Origin: Methanococcus maripaludis C5
GTDB lineage: Archaea; AGJL01; Methanococci; Methanococcales; Methanococcaceae
DNA length: 64,000 nt
NCBI RefSeq assembly: GCF_000016125.1
Contig: NC_009135.1
Coordinates: forward strand, 434,001 to 498,000
Reading direction: 5' to 3'
The position numbers and the translations under genes are program-made. Below the pieces are notes generated by a model. That model was not told the origin of the DNA, did no database searches, and worked only from the letters and a program-made list of their open reading frames with translations. This document shows, in pieces, positions 1-8,475 of this stretch (position 1 is the first letter of the stretch; each line of letters opens with the position of its first letter).

Positions 1-1
1 A

Positions 2-670
2 AAAGATAATATAATACTGACAATTCATGCGGATAAAATTAAATCAATTGGGCGACTTTACAACCTTGTAAAAACAAAAAAACCAAAAACACTTCTTGAT
101 AAAGGAAAAGGATTTTTTATATACACGATACTAAACCAGATTACAATAAGTTATTCTAGAATTCTCGTAAACCTTGAAGATCAACTCGATGTTTTAGAAG
201 ACAGAATCGTTCAGGAACAGAATAAAAACATGACTGAAGAAATTTTACAGCTTAGAAAAATGCTCGTATATTTCCACAAGGCGCTTATTTCAAACAAGGA
301 TGTTATTTCAGTTTTAAAAAGAAAATACATTTCAATAACCACTCAGGAAGATCGGTGGGAATTCGAAGATCTTTACTATGATATTTTGCAGTTAATTGAC
401 ATGGAAACAACGTACCGTGAGCTTTTATCGTCAATGATGGACATGTCGCTTTCGATTGAAAACATAAGGATGAATCAGGTAATGAAAATTCTCACAATGG
501 TTACTGCATTATTTGCAGTCCCAATGTGGATTACAGGAATATATGGAATGAATTTTAAATACATGCCTCTTTCAGAGCATCCTTATGGATTCTGGATAAT
601 TTCTGCAATATCCATTGTAGTTATAATGATAATTATCCACACGTTTGTAAAAGAAAAATGGATTAAATAA
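2..670 (+). CDS. corA: CorA-family divalent cation transporter, 3' part
   Basis: The reading frame is open from the left edge of the window, so the true start lies outside it. The visible part begins with a helical cytoplasmic region and ends in two membrane helices. Between them is the sequence YGMNF, which contains the GMN signature of the CorA magnesium/cobalt channel family, followed by a short loop and a C-terminal helix ending in a lysine-rich tail (KEKWIK). This matches the usual CorA C-terminus. The protein would move Mg2+ or a related divalent cation across the cytoplasmic membrane. The ATG at 230 is an internal methionine, not the start. Substrate specificity cannot be read from the fragment. 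Confidence 0.9.
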   Translation, partial: KDNIILTIHADKIKSIGRLYNLVKTKKPKTLLDKGKGFFIYTILNQITISYSRILVNLEDQLDVLEDRIVQEQNKNMTEEILQLRKMLVYFHKALISNKDVISVLKRKYISITTQEDRWEFEDLYYDILQLIDMETTYRELLSSMMDMSLSIENIRMNQVMKILTMVTALFAVPMWITGIYGMNFKYMPLSEHPYGFWIISAISIVVIMIIIHTFVKEKWIK

Positions 671-684
671 TTTCGGTGAAAGTA

Positions 685-954
685 ATGAAAGAAATGATTA
701 TATGGCCCGCATATATTGACTTAAAAAGGACCAAAAACGAAGGTAGGAAAGTTCCAAAAGAATTTGCAGTACAAAACCCGAAATTAAAAGATATTGCAGG
801 TAAACTAAAAAAAATGGGTTTGGAATACAGTATTGAACATAAAAAAAGTTATCCAAAGGATCCATGGGAAATTTGTGGATATATCAAAGTAAAAGCGGAT
901 AAACGTACTTCAAAATTACAAATTTTAAAAGAAATATGTAAAAATATGGGATAA
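685..954 (+). CDS. srp19: Signal recognition particle 19 kDa protein SRP19
   Basis: A protein of 89 residues starting [12 protein letters not shown], which matches the SRP19 family (WPxYxD followed by RKVP near the N-terminus and a basic C-terminal half). SRP19 binds 7S RNA and promotes binding of SRP54 for co-translational membrane targeting. The longer reading frame opens with GTG at 676, but GGTGA at 675-679 is a typical ribosome site here, which places the ATG at 685 as the start. The gene lies 14 bases after corA. Its stop (952-954) directly abuts the stop of the convergent coiled-coil gene. Confidence 0.92.
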   Translation: MKEMIIWPAYIDLKRTKNEGRKVPKEFAVQNPKLKDIAGKLKKMGLEYSIEHKKSYPKDPWEICGYIKVKADKRTSKLQILKEICKNMG

Positions 955-1269
955 TTATTTTTCAGAATCTTGCTCATGTTTTTTTTCAAGTTCCGAAAGG
1001 AGAAATTTAATTCTATTTTCCAGTTTTTCGTAATTTTTTGAAAGATCTCTATATTTTTCATAGAGTTCATTTAATTTATGATTTAAATATTCAAGTTCTA
1101 CGTTTTTTCGACTTAGTTCACTTTTTAACTGGCCATTCGTGTACAATTCATGTTTGTATTTTGCCTCAAGTTCGAGATAAGATTTTTTAGATTCAAGATA
1201 TATTTTTTTAATATCTTCGTACTTATCCCTTGAAACGGTTTCCTGTTTTTTTCTTCGGATATTAAACAT
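955..1269 (-). CDS. Small coiled-coil hypothetical protein
   Basis: A 104-residue charged protein with no membrane segment or signal. From about residue 10 to the end it is Glu/Lys/Leu-rich with heptad-like spacing, so a single long helix or coiled coil is expected. The N-terminus is very basic (FNIRRKKQ), which could contact nucleic acid or membrane. I do not recognise a family. GTGA lies just upstream of the ATG. It is the last gene of the leftward operon PLD-tfuA-pyrI-sucC, 12 bases after sucC, so it is probably co-transcribed with them. Confidence 0.65.
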   Translation of the reverse strand: MFNIRRKKQETVSRDKYEDIKKIYLESKKSYLELEAKYKHELYTNGQLKSELSRKNVELEYLNHKLNELYEKYRDLSKNYEKLENRIKFLLSELEKKHEQDSEK

Positions 1270-1281
1270 GCAAAATCACAT

Positions 1282-2370
1282 TTAACTGTTTATTAATTCA
1301 GTAAGTGCTCTTGCAGCCCCTTCCATTGAATTTTCGAAACTTACTCCATTTTCAGATAGAATTTTTCTTCCTTTTTCTTCGTTAGTCCCCATCATCCTAA
1401 CTGCAAACTTGAGGTTAGGATTTTCTTTTAAAACATCTACAATTCCAAGTGAAACTTCATCGCATCTTGTAATTCCACCAAGAATGTTGATAAACGCTCC
1501 TTTAACATTTTTTCTTGAAGTTGCTTTTAAAAGTGCTTTTTTTACAGTTTCTCTATTGGAACCGCCACCAACATCTAAGAAACATGCAGGTTCTCCGCCG
1601 AACTCTTTTACAATGTCCATGCTTGCAAGGGTGAGTCCTGCACCGTTTCCAATAACTGCAATGTCCCCATCAAGTTCAACATATGCAAATTCGGATTTTT
1701 CCTGTTTTTTAAATTCTTCAAATTTATCGTATTTATGTCTAAAGTACGCATCGTCATCAATATTCAAAACTGCATCAGCAGCAATGATTTTTCCATCTTC
1801 GGTAAATACCAACGGGTTTATTTCAGCTAAAATTCCATCCATGTTTTTGAATGCTTTGTAAACTTTGCATAAAACATCCGCAACTTTTGGAATTTCTGCA
1901 CTCGGAATGCCTGCTTTTTTGAGCATTTCTCTTGCAAGGTATGGTAAAAATTCTTTTCCAGATTCTAACGGTAATTTTATTATTTTTTCGGGAGTTTTTG
2001 AAGCCACTTCTTCAATATCTACTCCACCTTCTGTTGAAAATATGACAACATTGTTTTTTTCGTTCCTGTTAACAACAACGCCAACATAGTATTCTTTTGC
2101 AATTTTAATTTGTTCATCAAGGAGTACTTTTTCAACGAGTTCTCCTTTTACTGTGTTTCCAATCAATGATTCAATTTTTTTGTTTGCATCATCTAAATTA
2201 TCTGCAAATAATATTCCGCCAGCTTTTCCTCTTCCACCGACTAATACTTGCGCTTTTATAACGACAGGGTACTCGATACTGTCGACTTTACCGCATGTAA
2301 GTTTGTTTTTTGGAACAGGGATTCCATTTTCTTTAAAAATTTCCTTTGCTTCATATTCGTGCAATTTCAT
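1282..2370 (-). CDS. sucC: Succinyl-CoA synthetase, ADP-forming, beta subunit
   Basis: A 362-residue ATP-grasp protein. The N-terminus MKLHEYEAKEIFKENGIP is typical of succinate-CoA ligase beta subunits. GGRGKAGG forms the nucleotide-binding region, and GGITRCDEVS near the C-terminus belongs to the CoA-ligase domain. It joins succinate and CoA with ATP, in partnership with an alpha subunit (sucD) that is not in this window. In methanococci this serves the incomplete reductive branch from succinate toward 2-oxoglutarate. The GTG at 2379 is in frame, but GGTGAT just before 2370 identifies the ATG there as the start. It lies 52 bases after pyrI, in the same operon. Confidence 0.93.
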   Translation of the reverse strand: MKLHEYEAKEIFKENGIPVPKNKLTCGKVDSIEYPVVIKAQVLVGGRGKAGGILFADNLDDANKKIESLIGNTVKGELVEKVLLDEQIKIAKEYYVGVVVNRNEKNNVVIFSTEGGVDIEEVASKTPEKIIKLPLESGKEFLPYLAREMLKKAGIPSAEIPKVADVLCKVYKAFKNMDGILAEINPLVFTEDGKIIAADAVLNIDDDAYFRHKYDKFEEFKKQEKSEFAYVELDGDIAVIGNGAGLTLASMDIVKEFGGEPACFLDVGGGSNRETVKKALLKATSRKNVKGAFINILGGITRCDEVSLGIVDVLKENPNLKFAVRMMGTNEEKGRKILSENGVSFENSMEGAARALTELINS

Positions 2371-2422
2371 AAAAATCACCGCAGGTTTGTTAACAATATT
2401 TACTGAAAATTTGATTACGTGT

Positions 2423-2869
2423 TTATTTTGAGATTATAATTGAATTAATGAATTTTTCGCAGTATTCGCATCTGATTTTTAACGTGTTTTTCTGTTCAAT
2501 CGAGAATTTGCCTTCAATATTCTCTTTATTCGTGATACAGTTTGGATTTGTACACTTTATTATTCCATCAATTCTTTTTGGGAGGTCTACTTTAAATTTT
2601 TTTATGACTTTTCCTTCTTTTATGATGTTTATCGTCGCATCTGGTGAAATTAGCGCAATTTTATTTACATCGTCTTTTGTAAGTTCAAGCCCTTCAATTT
2701 TCAGGATATCCTTCATAACGCCTTTTTTTGAGGGTACATTTAGTGCAAGGGTTATTGGGAGTTTTTCTTCGATATTTAAGATTTTATAAACTTTCAAGGC
2801 TTTTGAGCCACTGATATGGTCGATAACAGTTCCATTTTCAATGGGTTTTACCTTAAGTTCCATTTTCAT
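2423..2869 (-). CDS. pyrI: Aspartate carbamoyltransferase regulatory chain
   Basis: A 148-residue protein beginning MKMELKVKPIENGTVIDHI, the nucleotide-effector domain signature of PyrI. Four zinc-ligand cysteines appear in the C-terminal part (CTNPNC ... CEYC). PyrI binds the catalytic PyrB trimers and transmits allosteric control by nucleotides in pyrimidine synthesis. pyrB is not in the window. An in-frame ATG exists at 2935, overlapping the end of tfuA, but GGTGA precedes the ATG at 2869 and the family alignment begins there. It sits between tfuA and sucC on the same strand. Confidence 0.94.
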   Translation of the reverse strand: MKMELKVKPIENGTVIDHISGSKALKVYKILNIEEKLPITLALNVPSKKGVMKDILKIEGLELTKDDVNKIALISPDATINIIKEGKVIKKFKVDLPKRIDGIIKCTNPNCITNKENIEGKFSIEQKNTLKIRCEYCEKFINSIIISK

Positions 2870-2918
2870 GACTTCACCAGATATTTTTATATAACTATTA
2901 AAAAACTGTTTTAAATCA

Positions 2919-3563
2919 TTACTGTTTTTCAACATATTTTATAATTTCTTCAAGCATCTCTAAAGCATCATTTCTTTTTATGTCTGGCTGATTTTTAAGA
3001 TATTTTTCTAAAATTTCCTTTTTTTCTCCAGAAATTCCTGATTTTTCAATAACATTTTCAAAGGTTCTAAGTGGATAATAAAGTTTTTTTCCAGAATTAA
3101 TCAATCGTTTAGAATCATCTTCATCGATTATTTTATCTTTCAATGCATTGTTGATCATTTCCCTAAAGCTGATCATTGAAAATGTGATCTGATTTAAATT
3201 ATCATCAAAAGTAACTGCAACTTCATCATCATCCGTAATTATTCCGTGTTTGTATAGTGAGTAAACCGAACCAACTCCAATCATTCCACAGGTGTCGAGT
3301 TCTGAAGCCCTAAGTGCCCCCATTGAACCTGCACCAAATACTGTTGTGTTATTTTGAATGACCTTTAAAATTTCCCTATGGGCTACCGCGGTATTTTGCA
3401 AGAAACATCCATCGATTATCCCAATAATATCATAATCAAAAATTTTTTTAGACGTCAAATCTCCCCGTTTTATTGGGGGATAGATATCTACGTCAAGCCC
3501 ATCCATTTTTTTTCTTATTTGATCTTCTTTGATAGTTAGTTTGGAAAAAATAGCTATTTTCAT
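2919..3563 (-). CDS. tfuA: TfuA-like protein, probable partner of YcaO in McrA thioglycine formation
   Basis: A 214-residue protein with the TfuA core motif GAGSMGALRASEL near residue 85 and an IIDGCFLQ segment before it. In methanogens TfuA works with YcaO to install thioglycine in McrA, probably by delivering sulfur; this is known for the family, not shown here. GGAGGTC lies upstream of the ATG at 3563. That ATG overlaps the stop of the upstream PLD gene (ATGA), implying translational coupling. In many methanogens tfuA adjoins ycaO, but here ycaO lies at 59287-60489, about 56 kb away on the same strand. Confidence 0.85.
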   Translation of the reverse strand: MKIAIFSKLTIKEDQIRKKMDGLDVDIYPPIKRGDLTSKKIFDYDIIGIIDGCFLQNTAVAHREILKVIQNNTTVFGAGSMGALRASELDTCGMIGVGSVYSLYKHGIITDDDEVAVTFDDNLNQITFSMISFREMINNALKDKIIDEDDSKRLINSGKKLYYPLRTFENVIEKSGISGEKKEILEKYLKNQPDIKRNDALEMLEEIIKYVEKQ

Positions 3564-4135
3564 TCGACAGACCTCCACAATGACTCGAAATATTCTTTTT
3601 CCTCTTTAAGAACACTTTCGTTCGATATTGCAATTCCCGATTCTTTATTTTCAAAAAGGGCTTTATCAGTCCAGTTGTGGCTTCCAACAATGACTGTATC
3701 ATCCAAAATTATTAATTTATTATGTGTTTTCTTAGAATCGTGGAATTTTACCATGATATGCTGGCTTGAAAGCTTGCTCTGGGCTAGAATATTTGATCCT
3801 ACTTCTTCTTCAAGAATTACTCTAACCATGACTCCACGCTTTCTCGCATTTACAAGTTCATCGATTAATTCTGATATCTTTGGATTTAAGTATATCGAAA
3901 ACATGATAACGTCGATTTCTTTTTTAGCATATTTTATTCGATTTAAAACATAATAATAGTATTTTTCGTCATTTAATACTTCAATCCTGTCTTCGGGGCA
4001 GGTTAAACTTCTTGAATATTCGAAATTAGATTTTACAAGTTTTAACAACATTATGAGTATATAACCTAAAATTACGAGGATTATCGTGTTTATAATTGCT
4101 AAATATTCAAACATGCTGGTTAGATCAAACGTCAT
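3560..4135 (-). CDS. Membrane-anchored phospholipase D-like protein
   Basis: A protein of 191 residues. An N-terminal hydrophobic helix (about residues 11-33) is followed by a single phospholipase D domain. The catalytic HxKx4D motif is visible as HNKLIILDD, with GSHNWTDKA after it, as in Nuc-type single-HKD nucleases and phosphodiesterases that act as dimers. The substrate may be nucleic acid or phospholipid; the sequence does not decide this. An ATG at 4201 is in frame, but AGAGG precedes the ATG at 4135 and this start puts the membrane helix close to the N-terminus. It is the first gene of the operon with tfuA, pyrI and sucC. Confidence 0.8.
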   Translation of the reverse strand: MTFDLTSMFEYLAIINTIILVILGYILIMLLKLVKSNFEYSRSLTCPEDRIEVLNDEKYYYYVLNRIKYAKKEIDVIMFSIYLNPKISELIDELVNARKRGVMVRVILEEEVGSNILAQSKLSSQHIMVKFHDSKKTHNKLIILDDTVIVGSHNWTDKALFENKESGIAISNESVLKEEKEYFESLWRSVE

Positions 4136-4200
4136 TTTAATCCTCTGATTCGTTGAATAATTATCGGTAGTGAAAATTACAAAACTTATTTTCAAAAACA

Positions 4201-4213
4201 ATATATTTTTAAA
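4201..4213 (-). promoter_or_regulatory. Candidate TATA box for the PLD-tfuA-pyrI-sucC operon
   Basis: On the minus strand the sequence reads TTTAAAAATATAT, an archaeal TATA-like element about 66 bases before the ATG at 4135. A start of transcription about 25 bases downstream would give a leader of roughly 40 bases that includes the AGAGG ribosome site. Confidence 0.45.
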
Positions 4214-4286
4214 CTCGGTACTATTAAATAATTTTGAATCATGATTTATTTATCACACGACTGATTTGATTGTCTTGGTGGTTAGA

Positions 4287-5474
4287 ATGAGCACTTTAGA
4301 AAAAGAACAAATTATTTTGGATGAGAAAAAATACGTTATAAATACTTACGGCCGAGTTCCAGTCGTCCTTGTAAAAGGAAAAGGAATGAGCGTATTTGAT
4401 ACTGAAGGAAAAGAATATTTTGATTTTCTTGCAGGAATTGGGGTAAATAACGTCGGGCACTGCCACCCCAAGGTTGTTGAAACAATTAAAAATCAGGCAC
4501 AAACCTTAATCCACATTTCAAATATATATTACAATGTTCCACAGATCGAGTTAGCAAAAAAACTCGTAAATTTAAGCGGATTAGATAAAGCATTTTTCTG
4601 TAATAGCGGTGCAGAAGCAAACGAAGCTGCAATAAAGCTTGCAAGAAAATACGGTAAAAAAAAAGGTAAAGAGGGGGAAATTATTACAATGGAACACGCT
4701 TTCCACGGTAGAACCCTTACAACAGTTACTGCAACTCCTAAAGCAAAATATCAGGAAGGGTTTGAACCATTACCACAAGGTTTTAATTACATTCCCTTCA
4801 ACGATATCGAAGCATTGAACGCAGGAATTTCAGAAAAAACAGCTGCAATAATGATTGAACCAGTTCAGGGGGAAGGTGGAATCCACCCTGCAGACAAGGA
4901 ATATTTAAAAGCAGTTCGAAAATTATGCGATGAAAATAATATCGTTTTAATTTTTGATGAAGTACAGTGTGGAATGGGAAGAACTGGAACTATGTTTTCC
5001 TATGAACAGTACGGGGTAGTTCCTGACATTGTAACGCTTGCAAAAGGGCTTGGTGGAGGATTCCCAATTGGTGCAATGGTTGCAAAAAGCGAAATTGCAG
5101 ATGCATTTACCCCTGGAAGCCACGGAACCACATTTGGTGGAAATCCGCTTGCATGTGCTTCATCTAACGCTGCAATTGATGTAATTTCAGGACTTTTAGA
5201 AAATACGCTTGAAATGGGGGAATACTTTAGATCTGAATTAAAAAAATTGGAAGAAAAATATGATTTCATAAAAGAAGTCAGGTCGTTAGGATTAATGGTT
5301 GGGGTGGAATTAACATTCAATGGATCAGATATAGTTTCGAAAATGTTCGAAAAAGGATTTTTAATAAACTGCACTTCTGATACAGTTTTGAGGTTTTTAC
5401 CTCCGTTAATCGTTGAAAAAGAACACATCGATTCAATAATTTCGGCTCTTGACGAAGTATTTTCCGAAATTTAA
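4287..5474 (+). CDS. argD: Acetylornithine aminotransferase
   Basis: A 395-residue class III PLP aminotransferase. Visible motifs are NSGAEANEAAIKLARK (phosphate and PLP binding), IFDEVQCGMGRTG (Asp contacting the pyridine nitrogen), and LAKGLGGGFPIG with the Schiff-base lysine. It converts N-acetylglutamate semialdehyde to N-acetylornithine in arginine synthesis and may also act on N-succinyl-diaminopimelate precursors. The frame opens at 4266, but GGTGG at about 4276 places the start at the ATG at 4287. It is divergent from the PLD operon and monocistronic, with an oligo-T run after the stop. Confidence 0.93.
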   Translation: MSTLEKEQIILDEKKYVINTYGRVPVVLVKGKGMSVFDTEGKEYFDFLAGIGVNNVGHCHPKVVETIKNQAQTLIHISNIYYNVPQIELAKKLVNLSGLDKAFFCNSGAEANEAAIKLARKYGKKKGKEGEIITMEHAFHGRTLTTVTATPKAKYQEGFEPLPQGFNYIPFNDIEALNAGISEKTAAIMIEPVQGEGGIHPADKEYLKAVRKLCDENNIVLIFDEVQCGMGRTGTMFSYEQYGVVPDIVTLAKGLGGGFPIGAMVAKSEIADAFTPGSHGTTFGGNPLACASSNAAIDVISGLLENTLEMGEYFRSELKKLEEKYDFIKEVRSLGLMVGVELTFNGSDIVSKMFEKGFLINCTSDTVLRFLPPLIVEKEHIDSIISALDEVFSEI

Positions 5475-5489
5475 CTTTTTTCTCTTTTT
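5475..5489 (+). terminator. Oligo-T terminator after argD
   Basis: A T-rich run (CTTTTTTCTCTTTTT) follows the argD stop directly. Oligo-dT tracts without a hairpin are the usual archaeal termination signal. Confidence 0.5.
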
Positions 5490-5633
5490 AATTTAGTTAT
5501 TATGCCCAAAACTAATCAACATAAGATCGAATTTGATCAAAACTGTTTTTCAATGATAGTTGACAATACAAAAACTTTATATCCCACATTTTTAAAATAT
5601 ATAATTAAGTCTTTTGAAGTGGGGGCGCTTTAA

Positions 5634-5669
5634 ATGGCTATTTTATATTGGGTTAAATTTTTAAATTAG
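5634..5669 (+). other. Possible 11-codon leader ORF before the HTH regulator
   Basis: ATG through TAG encodes MAILYWVKFLN. GTGGGGGCG lies 7-8 bases upstream. A near-copy of the same segment (GTGGGGCGAT) precedes the regulator start at 5693. A TATA-like element (TTTAAAATATATAA, 5591-5604) lies upstream, so this would be the first ORF on the transcript. It may be a leader peptide or chance; expression is unproven. Confidence 0.3.
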
Positions 5670-5692
5670 CTTATTAGAGTGGGGCGATATTA

Positions 5693-6100
5693 GTGAATTC
5701 TATCGAAAACGTAGATCGAAAGCTAATCGAAAATCTTGCAAATCTAATGTCAAGTGAAGTTCGAGCAAAGATCTACATATATTTAAGAAAATACAACAAA
5801 AGTACAGTTGACGAAATTGCTGATGGAACAGGAATCTACCCATCAACAGTTCGAGAATCAATACTTGATATGTACAACACAGGATATGTTTCAAGAGAAA
5901 AAATGGATAAAGAGGGTTTAGGTAAAAAACCGTACCTCTATACTGCGGCAGCACCTTCAGAAATCGTTAGAAAAATTTCAAAAAGCATTCAGGAAAAGTT
6001 AAATGATTTGATAATGGTTGATAAAAGGCTTGAGTCAAAAGAGCTCAAAATTCCATTTGTTCCTGTAAAAATAGTAGTTGATGAAAAATATAAGGATTAA
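5693..6100 (+). CDS. Winged-helix transcriptional regulator
   Basis: A 135-residue protein with a helix-turn-helix at about residues 36-62 (STVDEIADGTGIYPSTVRES) and a following wing (GYVSREKMDKEGLGKKPYLY), as in ArsR/TrmB-like archaeal regulators. The C-terminal third is helical and ends in a beta-rich segment that may mediate dimer formation or ligand sensing. The start is GTG at 5693, preceded by GGGGCGAT. Its stop overlaps the stop of the convergent phoU. Its targets are unknown. Proximity to the phosphate operon is suggestive, but the genes converge and do not share a promoter. Confidence 0.75.
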   Translation: MNSIENVDRKLIENLANLMSSEVRAKIYIYLRKYNKSTVDEIADGTGIYPSTVRESILDMYNTGYVSREKMDKEGLGKKPYLYTAAAPSEIVRKISKSIQEKLNDLIMVDKRLESKELKIPFVPVKIVVDEKYKD

Positions 6101-6798
6101 TTTTCCAACTTTTTTGTAGTTTTTTTCAATATTTTCTCAAATTCTTCTTCTTTTAATCTTTCTCCGGTAATCATGAATGCAACTCTATCTCCGATACTTC
6201 CACACAAATTTCCGACTCTTTCAAGGTATGTTCCAACAACGATAAAGTCACCAGCTTCACTGATTACTTTTGGGTTCTCAATCATGTTTATTGTCATGTC
6301 TCTGCAGAGTACTTTGTAGAGTTCATCTATTTTACCATCTTCAAGGTAAGTTTCTTTTGCAACAGTTAAATCCCTATTTCTGAATGATGAAATCGAATTT
6401 TTAAGCATTTTATCAAGAATTTCGCCCATGATTGTTAACATGCTTCCATTTTTTGATCTCAATGTGTCGTGTTCAGACTTTATGGTTATTTTTGCAATTC
6501 TTGATGCCATATCTCCAACTTTTTCAAGTTTTGATATGATTTTAATCATTGTAATCATTTCTCTTAAATCGCTTGCAACAGGTTGCTGTGTTGCCATAAA
6601 TGAGATACACTTCTCTTCAATTTCCATTTCCTTTAGATCAATAGCATCGTCTCCTGCTTTGATAACTTTTGCAAGTTCAATGTCATTGTTTATAAATGCG
6701 GTTATTGAATTTTCCAAAGCAATTGCACACATTTCAGACATTTCGTAAATCATATCTTCAACTTCTTTCATTTGGTTTGAAAATGCAGTTCTGGCCAT
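6097..6798 (-). CDS. phoU: Phosphate transport regulator PhoU
   Basis: A 233-residue all-helical protein made of two similar PhoU repeats. Family features are the acidic metal-binding-type segments (DAIDLKEMEIEEKC, LEKVGDMASRIAK, YLERVGNLCGSIGDRV). PhoU damps phosphate uptake by the Pst transporter and in bacteria links it to a PhoR kinase; no such kinase is seen here. GGTGAT precedes the ATG at 6798, three codons inside the longer frame. It is the last gene of the leftward pstSCAB-phoU operon, 24 bases after pstB. Confidence 0.93.
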   Translation of the reverse strand: MARTAFSNQMKEVEDMIYEMSEMCAIALENSITAFINNDIELAKVIKAGDDAIDLKEMEIEEKCISFMATQQPVASDLREMITMIKIISKLEKVGDMASRIAKITIKSEHDTLRSKNGSMLTIMGEILDKMLKNSISSFRNRDLTVAKETYLEDGKIDELYKVLCRDMTINMIENPKVISEAGDFIVVGTYLERVGNLCGSIGDRVAFMITGERLKEEEFEKILKKTTKKLEN

Positions 6799-6822
6799 TT
6801 TTATCACCCATTTTGAATTTAA

Positions 6823-7578
6823 TTATCCAAATCTTCCGCTAATATAATCTTCAGTTTTTTTGTTTTCAGGTTCAACGAATAATTTGTCAGTCTTATTAAA
6901 TTCTACCAAATTTCCAAGCATGAAAAATCCAGTGTAGTCTGAAACACGACTAGCCTGCTGCATGTTGTGTGTTACAATTACTATTGAATATTCATTTTTC
7001 AATTCAACCATTAAATCTTCAATTTTAAGCGTGGAAATCGGGTCAAGTGCCGAACACGGTTCATCCATCAGTATTACATCAGGTTTTACTGCAATGGTTC
7101 TTCCAATACAGAGCCGCTGCTGTTGGCCACCAGAAAGTTTTAATGCGGATTTTTTAAGGTCATCTTTTACATCGTCCCATAGTGCAGATTTTTTCAATGT
7201 CCATTCAACGATTTCATCGAGTTCATTTCTGTCTTTAATTCCATGTATTTTTGGCCCGTATGCGATATTATCGTAAATACTCATTGGAAATGGGTTTGGT
7301 TTTTGAAATACCATTCCAACTCGTTTTCTAAGTTCAACAACGTCAACATCTTTGTCGTAAATATTTTTTTCATCAAGAGTTATCTTTCCATTAATCTTAA
7401 CTCCTGAAATTAAGTCATTCATTCTGTTAAGGCATCTTAAGAAGGTAGATTTTCCACAACCACTCGGACCGATCAGTGCAGTAATGTTATTTTCGTAAAC
7501 TGGCAGATTTATATCATTTAGCGCTTTTTTTTCTCCGTACCACAAATTTACATCTTTTGATTCCATTTTGATTTTCAT
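6823..7578 (-). CDS. pstB: Phosphate ABC transporter ATP-binding protein
   Basis: A 251-residue ABC ATPase with Walker [13 protein letters not shown] signature LSGGQQQR, Walker B VILMDEP and switch His in VTHNMQQA. Strong PstB features are [10 protein letters not shown] after Walker A and [12 protein letters not shown] in the Q-loop region. It energises phosphate import through PstA and PstC. GGTGTG precedes the ATG at 7578. The gene lies between pstA (18 bases upstream) and phoU. Confidence 0.96.
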   Translation of the reverse strand: MKIKMESKDVNLWYGEKKALNDINLPVYENNITALIGPSGCGKSTFLRCLNRMNDLISGVKINGKITLDEKNIYDKDVDVVELRKRVGMVFQKPNPFPMSIYDNIAYGPKIHGIKDRNELDEIVEWTLKKSALWDDVKDDLKKSALKLSGGQQQRLCIGRTIAVKPDVILMDEPCSALDPISTLKIEDLMVELKNEYSIVIVTHNMQQASRVSDYTGFFMLGNLVEFNKTDKLFVEPENKKTEDYISGRFG

Positions 7579-7596
7579 AGTCACACCAAATTTTAA

Positions 7597-8463
7597 TTAG
7601 CTCTGCATGAGTTTGAATCTATTTTTAACGATATTTGCAATTGTAAATAATATGAACATGATTGCAATTAATACTAGTGCAATTCCGTATGCCATTTGAA
7701 GTTCTTCTGTAGTAGAATATTCTGTTGCAAGAACGTATAAACTAAACGAAAGGGTTTCCACCCTGTTGAATAATCCAATTCCAAATGAAAATGCAGTAGC
7801 TGCGGTAAACATGATTGCGGCAGTTTCTTCTGCACTTCTTCCCATTGCAAGGATAATTCCAGTAATCATTTGGGGCAGTGCTGAAGGGATTACCACTTTT
7901 GTGATTGTCTGCCATTTTGTGGCCCCAATTGCGAGACTTCCTTCTCTAAGTCCTGGTGCAACTGCTTTTAGACCTTCTTCTGTCGCTCTCATTATAATTG
8001 GAAGAACCATGAATGAGAGGGTAAGTCCCCCGATAAGAAGGGATGGACCAACCGTTTTTATTGCAAGAGCGTATCCAAAAATACCAAACACAATTGAAGG
8101 AAGTCCTGCAAGGCTGTCTGATGAAAATCTAATTGCTCTTGTTAGTTTATTATCTGATGCATATTCATGGAGGTATATTGCACCAAAAACTCCGAACGGA
8201 ATTGATAAAAGGATTGAAAGGAGGACTAATGCAAGGGTTCCAAGTATGGAATTCCAGATTCCATCAAAACATCTTTCAGAACCTAAAATCACGTTTATTG
8301 GGTTTGAATCTCCAAAGAAAAATTCCATGTTGATTGCGCCAATTCCATTAATAAAGACATAGCCTACGATTGTAAATAAAATACCTATTACAATAAATGC
8401 AAACAGGTAAAAAATACCAAACACAATGTTTTCTTCGATTTTGGCTTTTTTTGAGTTATTCAA
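7597..8463 (-). CDS. pstA: Phosphate ABC transporter permease PstA
   Basis: A 288-residue membrane protein with about six hydrophobic helices. A binding-protein-dependent transport EAA-type loop (EEGLKAVAPGLREGSLAIGATKWQT) contacts PstB. Together with PstC it forms the phosphate channel. The start is TTG at 8463, with AGGTGG just upstream. pstC ends 12 bases upstream. A very similar EAA loop in PstC shows that the two permeases are paralogous. Confidence 0.95.
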   Translation of the reverse strand: MNNSKKAKIEENIVFGIFYLFAFIVIGILFTIVGYVFINGIGAINMEFFFGDSNPINVILGSERCFDGIWNSILGTLALVLLSILLSIPFGVFGAIYLHEYASDNKLTRAIRFSSDSLAGLPSIVFGIFGYALAIKTVGPSLLIGGLTLSFMVLPIIMRATEEGLKAVAPGLREGSLAIGATKWQTITKVVIPSALPQMITGIILAMGRSAEETAAIMFTAATAFSFGIGLFNRVETLSFSLYVLATEYSTTEELQMAYGIALVLIAIMFILFTIANIVKNRFKLMQS

Positions 8464-8475
8464 AGTTCCACCTTA

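Noticed and set aside
1409-2089. Long ORFs opposite sucC
   Set aside because: They mirror the codon pattern of sucC on the other strand and have no recognisable domain.
7766-8362. 198-codon ORF opposite pstA
   Set aside because: It is antisense to a clear permease gene and shows no family motif or ribosome site; a shadow frame.
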